From positions 1-39,196 of IMG/VR virus record IMGVR_UViG_3300022745_000084: 39,196 nt of DNA; one strand, 5' to 3'. Source of the stretch: a virus. Shown piece after piece: positions 6,746-13,165 of this stretch. The translations under genes were made by a program, and so were the position numbers. The notes beneath the pieces are model-generated. The model was not told where the DNA came from, did no database searches, and saw nothing but the letters and a program-made list of their open reading frames with translations. Every line of letters begins with the position of its first letter. The first letter of the stretch is position 1.

Positions 6746-7152
6746 CACCCACGCCGGAGAGTGATTCGTTTAATGAAGCTGGCTGGACTTCTAATTGCCG
6801 GGATGAAGATGACCGTATCCGTGAATGTCTCGACTTCGCCCGCAAGCTGGAGCGCGAACGGGATGAGGCGAGACTGCAACTGGAAATTGAAACCAAGTAC
6901 AAAGAGAAGTGCATCAAGTGTGGACATGGCTGGAATCCATCTTTGGTTGAATCGGGTTGGTGCATATTCTGTATCCAACGAAAGACGAGAGAAGAACGCG
7001 ACAAACTCCGCAGCGTGTGCGATGAGTTGGCGGGTTGGCTTGCTGACTTAACTGATGCTTGCGACGGAAATTTTGAACACTTAGTTAACGCTTGTAAACA
7101 CGCCCTCACCGCCTACAACAACCTGCCGCACGTTAAGGAGAAAAGCATTTGA
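6742..7152 (+). CDS. Coiled-coil protein with zinc motif
   Basis: Product of 136 aa, preceded by AAGGAGGTAAA. A coiled coil (ARKLERERDEARLQLEIETKY, about 33-55) leads to CIKCGH and CIFC (about 58-77), a split CxxC pair likely to bind zinc. A second helical region follows. Ead/Ea22-like phage proteins share the 'ARKLERERDEA' style of helix, but the match is loose. Function unknown. Confidence 0.6.
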   Translation: MTPTPESDSFNEAGWTSNCRDEDDRIRECLDFARKLERERDEARLQLEIETKYKEKCIKCGHGWNPSLVESGWCIFCIQRKTREERDKLRSVCDELAGWLADLTDACDGNFEHLVNACKHALTAYNNLPHVKEKSI

Positions 7153-7195
7153 CAACTGTGACCAAACAAACTACGCTGCCGAAAGATTAAATCAT

Positions 7196-7381
7196 ATGAG
7201 TGATATTACAATGTGCCTAGACAACCAGTGCCCGATGCGTGAGCATTGCCTGCGATTCACCGCGAAGGCCAACGCGCAAGGCTGGCAATCATACGCGGAC
7301 TTCTACCGTGCGCCGGGCGCGGACAAATGCGCGGACTTCCTCGCCAATGGCAGCAACCACTACGCAAAGGCTGGCAAGTGA
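7196..7381 (+). CDS. Small Cys-rich phage protein
   Basis: Product of 61 aa. 'MCLDNQCPMREHCLRFTAKA' followed by 'QSYADF' and 'KCADFL' is a recurrent small phage protein with four Cys placed as in a metal site. Function unknown. Its TGA overlaps a GTG start for the next gene. Confidence 0.65.
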   Translation: MSDITMCLDNQCPMREHCLRFTAKANAQGWQSYADFYRAPGADKCADFLANGSNHYAKAGK

Positions 7382-7596
7382 ACTCAACGATTGAACACAA
7401 TGGCGAGAGCGTGACGCTGTGCAACGGCTATCCGCACAAGCAATCAGGCTTCATTGGCGTGGGCGAGACCATCACAGTCTGCGCTTGGTGCGATAAGGAT
7501 AAGCAATGCACGCGGCAACTCATCGCCAATGGATTTGTCACATCACACGGCATTTGCACCGAACACGCGAAAGCATTTTTCCAACATGAATCATAG
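7378..7596 (+). CDS. Small metal-binding protein (CxxC ... SHGIC)
   Basis: Product of 72 aa starting at GTG 7378 (GTGA overlap). The longer in-frame extension to 7246 reads through the previous gene and looks non-coding. 'VCAWCDKDKQCTRQL' and 'VTSHGICTEHAKAFF' form a CAWC...SHGIC.xH pattern typical of small zinc proteins in environmental phages and bacteria. Function unknown. Confidence 0.65.
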   Translation: MNSTIEHNGESVTLCNGYPHKQSGFIGVGETITVCAWCDKDKQCTRQLIANGFVTSHGICTEHAKAFFQHES

Positions 7597-8098
7597 CCAC
7601 ATCATCACCACGCTCGAAAAGATTTGCCGAGGGCTGGCAAAGAAGCCGTCTGCCGTCAAAATCGTTTCGTTCGTCGTCGGCCATAAAATCATCGCGTCCG
7701 TCAAGTGCGACAAGTCGGACGCCGGAAAGATTATCGGCGCAGCGGGCGCGAACATCCGTGCCATTGGCAACATCGGGCAAGCGATGGCTGATAACATCCA
7801 AATGCGGATGATTATCACCGTTGACGCAGGCGCGGAATCTAAAGACAGCTTCATCAAATACGCCGCAAATCCTAAGTACGATTGTACGCCAGAGGCGGAG
7901 TTGTTGGAAGAAATTGGCGCAACCATCTTCAACGATGGCGTAAAAGTGTCCGTGATTGCCGAGGATGATGTTGTCGTCCTAGTGCTGAGTTATGACGGCC
8001 AGAATGACGAACAGCTTGGCGCAGACCTTAACACCATCTTCAACGCCATAGGCAAGAACAAGGGCGCGAATGTGATTGCGGAATTGGACTCTCAATGA
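7586..8098 (+). CDS. KH-domain protein, putative RNA-binding
   Basis: Product of 170 aa from ATG 7586. The region 'HKIIASVKCDKSDAGKIIGA' then 'AGANIRAIGNI' (about 35-67) fits a KH core with a GxxG-type loop (IIGAAGANI), as in KhpA/NusA-type KH domains that bind single-stranded RNA or DNA. The rest is an alpha/beta region without a recognised family ('SVIAEDDVVVLVLSYDGQND'). Overlaps the previous gene by 11 bp and the next by 4. A role in phage mRNA or host RNA control is an inference. Confidence 0.6.
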   Translation: MNHSHIITTLEKICRGLAKKPSAVKIVSFVVGHKIIASVKCDKSDAGKIIGAAGANIRAIGNIGQAMADNIQMRMIITVDAGAESKDSFIKYAANPKYDCTPEAELLEEIGATIFNDGVKVSVIAEDDVVVLVLSYDGQNDEQLGADLNTIFNAIGKNKGANVIAELDSQ

Positions 8099-8439
8099 AA
8101 GGCATCCTTTTTAACGGCGTTTTAGCGGGCGCATCTACGCGGCAAGATGGCAGCTTAGGACTGCGCGTGGACACGCCGGAGTTAACGCCGGAGGAAAAGC
8201 TCGCCGTGTTCGCGTTGCAAAATGTGCCGTGCGAAATTACGTTCAAGCCATCGGACGAAGCTTCGCCGCCAAAGGAAGTAAAGGGAGAGTTGAGCCGCAA
8301 GACCGTGAGCCAACGATTTCGCGCCGTGGTGTTCGTGTGGTGGTCGCAGCTAGGCAGTCCCGGCGACTTCGCGCAGTTCTACGAGAGCGAGGGAAATAAA
8401 GTGGTGGAATCGTACAAAACGAAACTGAGGCCGTTATGA
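8095..8439 (+). CDS. Conserved phage hypothetical protein
   Basis: Product of 114 aa. An N-terminal beta region (ILFNGVLAGASTRQDGSLGLRVDTPELTPEEK), then a C-terminal helical motif 'KTVSQRFRAVVFVWWSQLG..GDFAQFYESE.NKVVESYKTKL', which I know from many phage early regions. No biochemical role is known. ATGA junctions on both sides. Confidence 0.7.
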   Translation: MKGILFNGVLAGASTRQDGSLGLRVDTPELTPEEKLAVFALQNVPCEITFKPSDEASPPKEVKGELSRKTVSQRFRAVVFVWWSQLGSPGDFAQFYESEGNKVVESYKTKLRPL

Positions 8440-8525
8440 CAACGATTATGATACCGATTGCTTTCTTCGCCGGGATTGGTTTAGGCGTGGCGATTTGCTT
8501 TTACGTCATCAAAGGAAAGCTATGA
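8436..8525 (+). CDS. 29-residue single-span membrane peptide
   Basis: ATG at 8436 overlaps the previous stop, and TGA at 8523-8525 overlaps the next ATG. The product is MTTIMIPIAFFAGIGLGVAI then CFYVIKGKL, one hydrophobic span with a Gly-rich face and a positive cytoplasmic end. Tight ATGA coupling on both sides and the ribosome site of the next gene inside its end argue that it is translated. Function unknown. Confidence 0.6.
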   Translation: MTTIMIPIAFFAGIGLGVAICFYVIKGKL

Positions 8526-9028
8526 GCTTTAAAGAATGGAAGATGGAAGATGTGCAGAAGCACAATGCAAAGATTTCGCGGGCGCGTAGCTCAACGGTAG
8601 AGACGTTGGCTTCCCAACGAGATGCGGGTTCAACTCCCGCCGCGCCCCGCAAACGCAAGCCCGCGTACACGGAGGAACAGGTGCGGGCGTGGTGTGTAAA
8701 ACATAGTTTGCCTGAGCCGGTGTTTGAGTTGCAATTCCACCATACTAGGAAGTGGAGGTTTGACATTGCGTGGACTGAAATTAGAGTCGCAAAACATTCA
8801 GACGGAACTGAGGACACGGATTTTCGATTCACATTTAGCGGCGTTGCTATTGAGATTCAGGGGGGGATTTGGGTTGGCGGAGGTCATAGTCGCGGAGCGC
8901 AAATGAAAAAGGATTGGGAGAAGTGGATGGAAGCGCAGCGGCTAGGATGGAAGATGGCGTGGTGCGAACCGAAAGATTTGCTAAGGGACGCGACGGCTAG
9001 AATAGTGCTTGATTTATTGAGCGCATGA
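8522..9028 (+). CDS. PD-(D/E)XK-like nuclease with an embedded tRNA-like segment
   Basis: Product of 168 aa; ATG 8522 has AAAGGAAAGC just upstream. The C-terminal domain (about 50-168) reads 'RKWRFDIAW', 'VAIEIQGGIWVGGGHSRG', 'EKWMEAQRLGWKMAWC'. This is the order of small phage nucleases of the Vsr/DUF559/Holliday-resolvase-like superfamily, with Asp in FDIAW and Glu in AIEIQ as catalytic candidates. The usual second acidic/Lys position is Gln here. Residues about 20-45 (RARSSTVETLASQRDAGSTP) are encoded by the tRNA-Gly-like sequence at 8580-8648 and are not expected in homologues. Confidence 0.7.
   Translation: MSFKEWKMEDVQKHNAKISRARSSTVETLASQRDAGSTPAAPRKRKPAYTEEQVRAWCVKHSLPEPVFELQFHHTRKWRFDIAWTEIRVAKHSDGTEDTDFRFTFSGVAIEIQGGIWVGGGHSRGAQMKKDWEKWMEAQRLGWKMAWCEPKDLLRDATARIVLDLLSA
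8580..8648 (+). tRNA. tRNA-Gly-like sequence inside a coding region, anticodon arm abnormal
   Basis: Acceptor arms GGGCGCG (8580-8586) and CGCGCCC (8641-8647) pair fully. D arm GCTC-AACGGTA-GAGA and T arm GCGGG-TTCAACT-CCCGC are canonical apart from one D-stem mismatch. The anticodon stem CGTTG/CAACG (8604-8608/8615-8619) encloses only six bases (GCTTCC), and the whole is 69 nt, about two short of a normal tRNA-Gly. The TTCC/TTCCC region resembles a UCC or CCC glycine anticodon. No CCA is encoded. It may be a decayed tRNA, a tRNA-derived attachment site, or an unusual functional tRNA. Confidence 0.6.
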
Positions 9029-9501
9029 TGAATAATACAACGCACATGATTAAAACAATTTCCGCCTCACTTGTAATAGCGGCTGTGTTAGTCGCCGCGC
9101 CGAATCTATCTGGGCGCGAAGCGGGGCGGGATGCTTTGGCTAGGCCGGGGGACAAATGCGCCCAGCGTGTGACCGTGAAGTATGGAGATGGCCGCCATGT
9201 GATAGCGGCTGACCCCGGCTTGGCCTTGCCTGAATTGAATCGCATCGCCGACGTTATCTGGCGCATTGAGGGCGGCGCAAAGACGCGCCATCCTTACGGC
9301 GTGATGTCCGTGGCGACGAGCAACCCGCGCCAAGTGTGCATCAACTCAATTCGCAATAACTACGCACGGTGGAAGCGGGCTGGCAATCCTGGGCAGTTCT
9401 CGCGATTCATGGCGAACCGTTGGTGTCCTATGGCGTCTGATCCGGTGGGAAATCGGAATTGGATTAACAACTTCAACAAATTGGCGGGAGAAATACAATG
9501 A
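9025..9501 (+). CDS. Exported muramidase/transglycosylase-like protein
   Basis: Product of 158 aa. A signal peptide or anchor lies near the N-terminus (MIKTISASLVIAAVLVAAP). The mature part contains 'ADVIWRIEGGAKTRHPYGVMSV', 'RQVCINSIRNNYARW' and 'FMANRWCPMASDPVGNRNWINNFNKL'. I associate this order with small phage proteins of lysozyme or transglycosylase type, where the Glu of 'IEGG' is the catalytic candidate. Two Cys could form a disulfide outside the cytoplasm. It is a possible endolysin, although it lies in the early operon rather than beside the late membrane proteins. The assignment is tentative. Confidence 0.5.
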   Translation: MMNNTTHMIKTISASLVIAAVLVAAPNLSGREAGRDALARPGDKCAQRVTVKYGDGRHVIAADPGLALPELNRIADVIWRIEGGAKTRHPYGVMSVATSNPRQVCINSIRNNYARWKRAGNPGQFSRFMANRWCPMASDPVGNRNWINNFNKLAGEIQ

Positions 9502-9722
9502 GCGACCTTATCAAAAAAACCATTCGCGAAGTGATTGAACAGATTGCCGACGTTGACAGCGAAGCCCCGGCCTGCCCAATCGCCGCCGATGACGCTTATC
9601 AAGCCATTGACCGCGAGCTTGAGTTTCAACTGTACGTCCTCAGCCAAATCGCCAAGAACAAAGACTTTGAGCCGTGGGCGGCGAATGTAGCGTCTGACTG
9701 GCTTGATGAGAACGGATATTGA
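9498..9722 (+). CDS. Hypothetical acidic protein
   Basis: Product of 74 aa; helical and acidic (MSDLIKKTIREVIEQIADVD, ending WLDENGY). No family recognised. ATGA overlap with the exported protein gene; the next ATG is one base after its stop. Confidence 0.6.
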   Translation: MSDLIKKTIREVIEQIADVDSEAPACPIAADDAYQAIDRELEFQLYVLSQIAKNKDFEPWAANVASDWLDENGY

Positions 9723-9723
9723 T

Positions 9724-9900
9724 ATGGCAGGCAAAGGCTCTAAACCGCGCCCGATTAAGTCTGTGCAAGACTGCGGCGAACGATTTGACTACATCTTTAG
9801 GAAGCAACATGAATCCCAAAAAACTTGTGGAAATGGCGGAGCAGATACTAAAACACGCAACGGAATACAATACCACGGCAGACATAAAGGCCTTGACTAA
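9724..9900 (+). CDS. Small 'MAGKGSKPRP' phage protein
   Basis: Product of 58 aa. 'MAGKGSKPRPIKSVQDCGERFDYIFRK' matches a very common short phage protein (MxGKGdkpRP...y..nfd.If). In most relatives the protein ends soon after 'IF'; here the frame runs on for some 25 residues overlapping the next gene, so the tail may be an accident of stop-codon position. Function unknown. Confidence 0.6.
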   Translation: MAGKGSKPRPIKSVQDCGERFDYIFRKQHESQKTCGNGGADTKTRNGIQYHGRHKGLD

Positions 9901-9970
9901 AGCGCAGGTGCGAGCAAGGAACTTCATGGCGGCGGCGTACACCGTTGAGGAAGAAAGACGCAAGAAATGA
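9809..9970 (+). CDS. Hypothetical helical protein
   Basis: Product of 53 aa from ATG 9809, with TTTAGGAAGCAAC as ribosome site. Helical and charged (MNPKKLVEMAEQILKHATEY, ending VEEERRKK). It overlaps the previous gene by 92 bp in another frame; the ribosome site and the ATGA junction with the following gene favour it being real. No family recognised. Confidence 0.55.
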   Translation: MNPKKLVEMAEQILKHATEYNTTADIKALTKAQVRARNFMAAAYTVEEERRKK

Positions 9971-10134
9971 AGCCCCGCGACAACTCCAAATCCGCCGCCT
10001 ATTTCAACCGACGTTACAAGCTGGAGCAAGCGAAGAAAGAACACAAAGAACGCTCACGCCGCGAGTTTTTTGACTACGAAAACAAGCTGAAAGAAGAATG
10101 TAAAAACCACTCGTTGAAAGACATCATCCCATGA
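9967..10134 (+). CDS. Small basic charged protein
   Basis: Product of 55 aa: highly charged, mostly helical (KLEQAKKEHKERSRREFFDY), ending HSLKDIIP. Its ATG overlaps the previous stop and its TGA overlaps the next ATG, which supports translation. No family recognised. Confidence 0.55.
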   Translation: MKPRDNSKSAAYFNRRYKLEQAKKEHKERSRREFFDYENKLKEECKNHSLKDIIP

Positions 10135-10427
10135 AATTAAATGAAATAGCGCACTGTGATTGCGGGCGAGTGGCGTATCGCAAATACAACGGTTGGCCTA
10201 CTTGCCAGCGGTGTTTTGAAATCGAGATGCAGTTCCGCCGGTGGAACGATAACAAAGACTGGCGATTGAACTTCAAGCACGAACCCGAACCGGAGCAGCC
10301 GTCTAAATACCTAGACTGTGCGCCGATTGTTGGCGACTCGCTCAAGGTATTGGACGCTAGGCTGGCGGCGATTGCGGGCGAGTGCGCGGCGGATTTGGCC
10401 GTGCTGTCAAGTCTTGCCTGCGTTTGA
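10131..10427 (+). CDS. Zinc-knuckle hypothetical protein, last early gene
   Basis: Product of 98 aa. CDCGRVAYRKYNGWPTCQRC (about 9-28) is a four-Cys zinc ribbon; the rest is helical. It is the last gene of the rightward operon and ends inside the 3' end of the leftward gene (21-bp tail-to-tail overlap). I saw no hairpin terminator at this convergent junction. Confidence 0.6.
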   Translation: MKLNEIAHCDCGRVAYRKYNGWPTCQRCFEIEMQFRRWNDNKDWRLNFKHEPEPEQPSKYLDCAPIVGDSLKVLDARLAAIAGECAADLAVLSSLACV

Positions 10428-10661
10428 ATCGTCTGAGCCGTAGCCGGTCTGCGCGTCCGCCTGCCGGTCAACTTTCATCTCACGAATCTTTTCCTGAAGC
10501 TGATAGGCGTCTTGCAGAATCATCCTAGCGTGTTGCTCGGGGCAGTTGGAAAAGATGTTGTCCGCGACGATGACGACGTAACTTAAATTTGTTTCTCCCA
10601 AGTAATGTAGAGCAGACGTTAGCAGCCTTCCGACAATCACCTGTTGTTTGTTCGTCGCCAT
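10407..10661 (-). CDS. Hypothetical protein, last late gene
   Basis: Product of 84 aa from ATG 10661. An in-frame extension to 10694 overlaps the zinc-ribbon micro-gene and is less likely. The start is coupled to that gene's stop (TAATG). Helical, with 'YVVIVADNIFSNCPEQHARMILQDAYQLQEKIREM'. No family recognised. It ends the leftward operon. Confidence 0.6.
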   Translation of the reverse strand: MATNKQQVIVGRLLTSALHYLGETNLSYVVIVADNIFSNCPEQHARMILQDAYQLQEKIREMKVDRQADAQTGYGSDDSNAGKT

Positions 10662-10756
10662 TATTCGCTGAACAGTTTTCCGCAATCCAGACACCGCCAG
10701 TCGTCGTCATGCTCCGTCACCATCGGACTGCCGCAGTATGGACAGAATACTTCCAT
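10661..10756 (-). CDS. 31-residue zinc-ribbon micro-protein
   Basis: ATG at 10756 with GGAGTGATT before it; TAA at 10663-10661 shares a base with the next ATG. Product: MEVFCPYCGSPMVTEHDDDW then RCLDCGKLFSE, a minimal rubredoxin-like zinc ribbon (CPYC ... CLDC). This is close to the smallest size a zinc ribbon can have. Short, but with a good ribosome site, coupling and motif. Role unknown. Confidence 0.7.
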   Translation of the reverse strand: MEVFCPYCGSPMVTEHDDDWRCLDCGKLFSE

Positions 10757-10758
10757 AA

Positions 10759-10842
10759 TCACTCCATGAATAACCACAGGACAAAGCCTAGCACAAGCGT
10801 ATAGCAGACGCAATCGGCTAGGATGTCAGCTATGCCGGTCAT
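10759..10842 (-). CDS. 27-residue single-span membrane peptide
   Basis: ATG at 10842 overlaps the upstream stop (ATGA), and TGA ends at 10759, with the ribosome site of the zinc-ribbon gene at its end. Product: MTGIADILADCVCYTLVLGF then VLWLFME, one hydrophobic helix with two Cys. Position and coupling support translation. Function unknown; a small holin-like or regulatory membrane peptide is possible. Confidence 0.5.
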   Translation of the reverse strand: MTGIADILADCVCYTLVLGFVLWLFME

Positions 10843-11093
10843 GCGGTGAATTTGTAATATGGGATTTTCTTAACCGCTCGCGTGGTCTTGGTAAAAAAGT
10901 CTTTACGTTCGCAAAGACCTAGCTTTGTTGATTTGCTGGCTATGTCAAGAAACACGAACCGCGAAACGCCAAAGTCTTTGCACCATTGCTCCGCTGATTT
11001 GAAACCCGGCTCTGGCTTTTCAACATTGCCGTTTCTAATGGCGGTAACCAGCTTTTTAAAAAGTTCGTTGTTGTTCACAGCGGAAGCCTCCAT
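10839..11093 (-). CDS. Small winged-helix-like hypothetical protein
   Basis: Product of 84 aa. 'SAEQWCKDFGVSRFVFLDIASKSTKLGLCERKDF' looks like a helix-turn-helix (W-x-K-D-F-G-V-S-R) and the C-terminus 'RAVKKIPYYKFTA' like a wing strand. It overlaps the phosphoesterase gene upstream by 19 bp. DNA binding is an inference. Confidence 0.55.
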   Translation of the reverse strand: MEASAVNNNELFKKLVTAIRNGNVEKPEPGFKSAEQWCKDFGVSRFVFLDIASKSTKLGLCERKDFFTKTTRAVKKIPYYKFTA

Positions 11094-11806
11094 TCCGTTT
11101 GATTCTGCGGCTGTTCATGCAACCAAAACACCGCCCGTTCTTCACAGTATTCCCCCCAAACAAACCCGCCCGCCCATGACAGCGTTGAGCGACGAGCCGA
11201 TGCGTAGTCCATGTTCGGGATGTTTGACAACGTGCCGACGCAATATCCTGTTGGTGAATCATCGCGCCTGCCCTTTGCCATGCCAGCGCGGTGAGTGTGC
11301 GCGAAGATGATATTGCCATGAGCCTCCGCGTGGTCTCGGCAAGCGTTCTCGCCGTACATATAGCCGTGCATTAGCTTGTAATTGCCAAGCGTGACAAACG
11401 AGCGGATAGACCAATCCTCAACGTAATGCGCCTTGCTCAACGCCATGCGTGTTCTAATGCGTTCAATGAGTCCACCGGCACACTCTTTGACAATGGCATT
11501 GTGATGTTCGGCCAAACGCCACAGGCGGGCTTCGTGGTTTCCGTTCAGGACAACGGTGGGGCGCAGCTTCTTGATGAAGTCTAGTCCGGCGTTGAAGTCT
11601 GGATTGATGGCGCGGGATTCGTCACTAGTGCCTTTTGCACCCGCCCGAAAAGCCGCCGTGTCCAAGAAGTCGCCGAGATGGACGACTGATTGCGGTTTCC
11701 ATTTGTCCCGGAATTGAAGCACTGCCGACGATGCTTTGGGGTCTATCAAATCGCCATGTGAGCAGCCGACTATAAACGCCCGTTTCCACGCCTTGACAAT
11801 GTTCAC
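11075..11806 (-). CDS. Calcineurin-like metallophosphoesterase
   Basis: Product of 243 aa, the usual length. Two-metal site motifs in order: GCSHGD (14-19), LGDFLD (44-49), NGNHE (88-92), MHG (146-148), AHTHR (169-173). All five canonical blocks are present, although the first Asp-x-His is replaced by Ser-His-Gly-Asp as in several phage members. Phage enzymes of this class hydrolyse phosphomonoesters, phosphodiesters or nucleic acid ends; the substrate here cannot be told. The gene is in the distal part of the late operon, coupled to a Lys-rich small gene. Confidence 0.85.
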   Translation of the reverse strand: MNIVKAWKRAFIVGCSHGDLIDPKASSAVLQFRDKWKPQSVVHLGDFLDTAAFRAGAKGTSDESRAINPDFNAGLDFIKKLRPTVVLNGNHEARLWRLAEHHNAIVKECAGGLIERIRTRMALSKAHYVEDWSIRSFVTLGNYKLMHGYMYGENACRDHAEAHGNIIFAHTHRAGMAKGRRDDSPTGYCVGTLSNIPNMDYASARRSTLSWAGGFVWGEYCEERAVFWLHEQPQNQTEWRLPL

Positions 11807-12000
11807 TTCTTGCCTTTCTTCTTGGATTTTTTAGCGCGAGTGGCGGCTTTGATTGAACGGAGTGAGGCGGCGGAGATGGAAGCGTTGAATCCACCCGGAA
11901 CTTCCTTGTTGACGTAGCCACAAGCTTCTAAAAGCACTCGCAAGATTTGCCCCGCCTGTTCGTCGCCGTAGAGTTTTGCCCGCCTTGATTTTGATTTCAT
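11803..12000 (-). CDS. Small basic protein
   Basis: Product of 65 aa; basic at both ends (MKSKSRRAKL ... ATRAKKSKKKGKK) with a short helical middle (AGQILRVLLEACGYV). A nucleic-acid-binding role is possible. ATGA coupling with the phosphoesterase gene. No family recognised. Confidence 0.6.
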   Translation of the reverse strand: MKSKSRRAKLYGDEQAGQILRVLLEACGYVNKEVPGGFNASISAASLRSIKAATRAKKSKKKGKK

Positions 12001-12024
12001 TCGGGCTATTTATTCACATCTACC

Positions 12025-12423
12025 CTACCGCTTGCAAGGTTTAAAAGAGGAACGTCCGCCTAGCCTAACCGCCAGAAAGATAATCCACCGTTTCAACCAC
12101 CCCACTCCCTGCGATTCTAAAGCCTCTAGCAGCAGCCTGTCGCTCTCCAAGCGCGTCGGCTGATAGTTTTGCCAGCCGAGGTCTTGCAATCGCTCTAAAG
12201 TACCCCTATAGGCGGCGTCATGTAAAATTCCTGAAAACCATTCTGAGCCGGTCGGCGGTATGATGTTTTGAAAGAGACGCGGCACACTTAGCCCGTCCGT
12301 CGTCGCGCAGTCCGGCACACGGTACGCCGCGCCATTGTTCGCGTCGTAGTAAAGGTTCTCCATCAACTCATCGCTGCGCCCGTCTGAGGTGCGGACTTCA
12401 AGCGTTGAATTGCGGAACGGCAT
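12025..12423 (-). CDS. DUF1353-family protein
   Basis: Product of 132 aa. 'YRVPDCATTDGLSVPRLFQNIIPP' followed by 'WFSGILHDAAYRG' is the DUF1353 signature: a TDG-x-S-x-P segment, then an HD-like 'iLHDaaYR'. This family is common in tailed phages, often near lysis or tail-fibre genes, and its activity is unknown. The conserved His-Asp suggests metal binding. It follows the lipoprotein and the small hydrophobic gene, which supports a lysis-region setting. Confidence 0.8.
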   Translation of the reverse strand: MPFRNSTLEVRTSDGRSDELMENLYYDANNGAAYRVPDCATTDGLSVPRLFQNIIPPTGSEWFSGILHDAAYRGTLERLQDLGWQNYQPTRLESDRLLLEALESQGVGWLKRWIIFLAVRLGGRSSFKPCKR

Positions 12424-12424
12424 A

Positions 12425-12616
12425 CTAGACTACGCCAGCGGCGGACTTGGCGTCGGCGCGATATTTCTCGTAGCTCGTCTGCGACACGGCACATAGTTGG
12501 TTCACTTCGTCAAGCGTGAGTGAATCTTTGTGCCACACGGCGGACAGCTTGGGGATGAGTTCAAGCGCGGTCGGACCAAGCGTGAGAATCAGTTGGGTGA
12601 TGATGGCGGCGGACAT
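12425..12616 (-). CDS. Small protein with hydrophobic N-terminus
   Basis: Product of 63 aa. The N-terminal 18 residues are hydrophobic (MSAAIITQLILTLGPTALEL), and a charged helix follows. TAATG coupling to the lipoprotein gene upstream and a one-base gap to the DUF1353 gene. It might be a pinholin-like or lysis accessory protein, but no family signature is visible. Confidence 0.55.
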   Translation of the reverse strand: MSAAIITQLILTLGPTALELIPKLSAVWHKDSLTLDEVNQLCAVSQTSYEKYRADAKSAAGVV

Positions 12617-12963
12617 TATTTTTCCTCCTGTGTGATGAGTTGAACCAAACCGGATTGCGATGCGACGAGGGCGGCAGAAGCTTGTTCCCAGCCCGTCTTA
12701 TCCTTTGAGATGACAGCGGCGTTGTACGCCTGCAATGCGGTGTTGAACGCCACCTGATACTTTTTGTATGCAATCTGCACGTTTATTTCGCGGATGTTAT
12801 TGTCGGCAATTCCCATGCGAACGGAATACGCTTCCCATCCTTTCATTGCGCTATCGGCGGTTTGGGCGATGGTGATGAGTGATTTGCCTGCGGCGTCTTG
12901 CCAAGTGGTAGCACAGCCGCACAGATAGCAGGCAACGAGAGCGGTGAGAAGGAAGTTTTTCAT
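12616..12963 (-). CDS. Lipoprotein, spanin-like candidate
   Basis: Product of 115 aa. MKNFLLTALVACYLCGCATT is a lipoprotein signal with lipobox L-C-G-C (Cys at about 17). The mature chain is helical (AAGKSLITIAQTADSAMKGWEAY, then YQVAFNTALQAYNAAV). An outer-membrane lipoprotein among small membrane genes suggests an o-spanin or superinfection-exclusion protein. The length is on the long side for an Rz1 type, and no clear inner-membrane spanin partner is adjacent. It is the first late gene after the plus-strand insertion of block A. Confidence 0.65.
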   Translation of the reverse strand: MKNFLLTALVACYLCGCATTWQDAAGKSLITIAQTADSAMKGWEAYSVRMGIADNNIREINVQIAYKKYQVAFNTALQAYNAAVISKDKTGWEQASAALVASQSGLVQLITQEEK

Positions 12964-13018
12964 AGACGTTTAGACTTAGTGACTTGTACTTCATTTTAAA
13001 TTTAGTTGCAACTTTTTC

Positions 13019-13047
13019 TTGCGTTGATTGGGTTCGTTGTGTATTGT
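13019..13047 (+). promoter_or_regulatory. Candidate promoter for block A
   Basis: TTGCGT at 13019-13024, a 17-bp spacer and TATTGT at 13042-13047. It stands in the 130-bp gap between the leftward lipoprotein gene and the first plus-strand gene, just before the first attC-like hairpin. The short palindrome AGTTGCAACT followed by a T run lies about 13004-13017; nothing else is evident in the gap. Confidence 0.4.
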
Positions 13048-13055
13048 TTTCCTGT

Positions 13056-13165
13056 GATTAACGCAGAACTGAGCGAACCGCCGACCAAATAATATGAAAC
13101 AACCTGAGACTCTAGCGAACAAAAGCGAAGCGCCAACGGCGGTTCGCTCCGGTGACTGGTTAGGT
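13056..13165 (+). repeat. attC-like imperfect hairpin 1
   Basis: A 13-bp perfect inverted repeat (GAGCGAACCGCCG 13071-13083; CGGCGGTTCGCTC 13137-13149) encloses 53 bases. Outside it CAG (13064-13066) pairs with CTG (13156-13158), and TAAC (13059-13062) with GTTA (13159-13162), separated by asymmetric unpaired bases. The right end, GTTAGGT at 13159-13165, matches the attC simple-site consensus GTTRRRY; the left end GATTAAC differs from RYYYAAC at one base. On the minus strand it reads NQSPERTAVGA, a peptide I recall from dispersed Verrucomicrobiota repeats. Confidence 0.5.

Noticed and set aside
8580-8648. A normal functional tRNA-Gly
   Set aside because: Two bases short with a 6-nt anticodon loop and a D-stem mismatch; kept as tRNA-like, function not claimed.
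13071-13149. Terminal inverted repeats of a transposon
   Set aside because: The 13-bp inverted repeat encloses only 53 bases and there is no transposase or target duplication nearby; hairpin 2 has its own separate arms.
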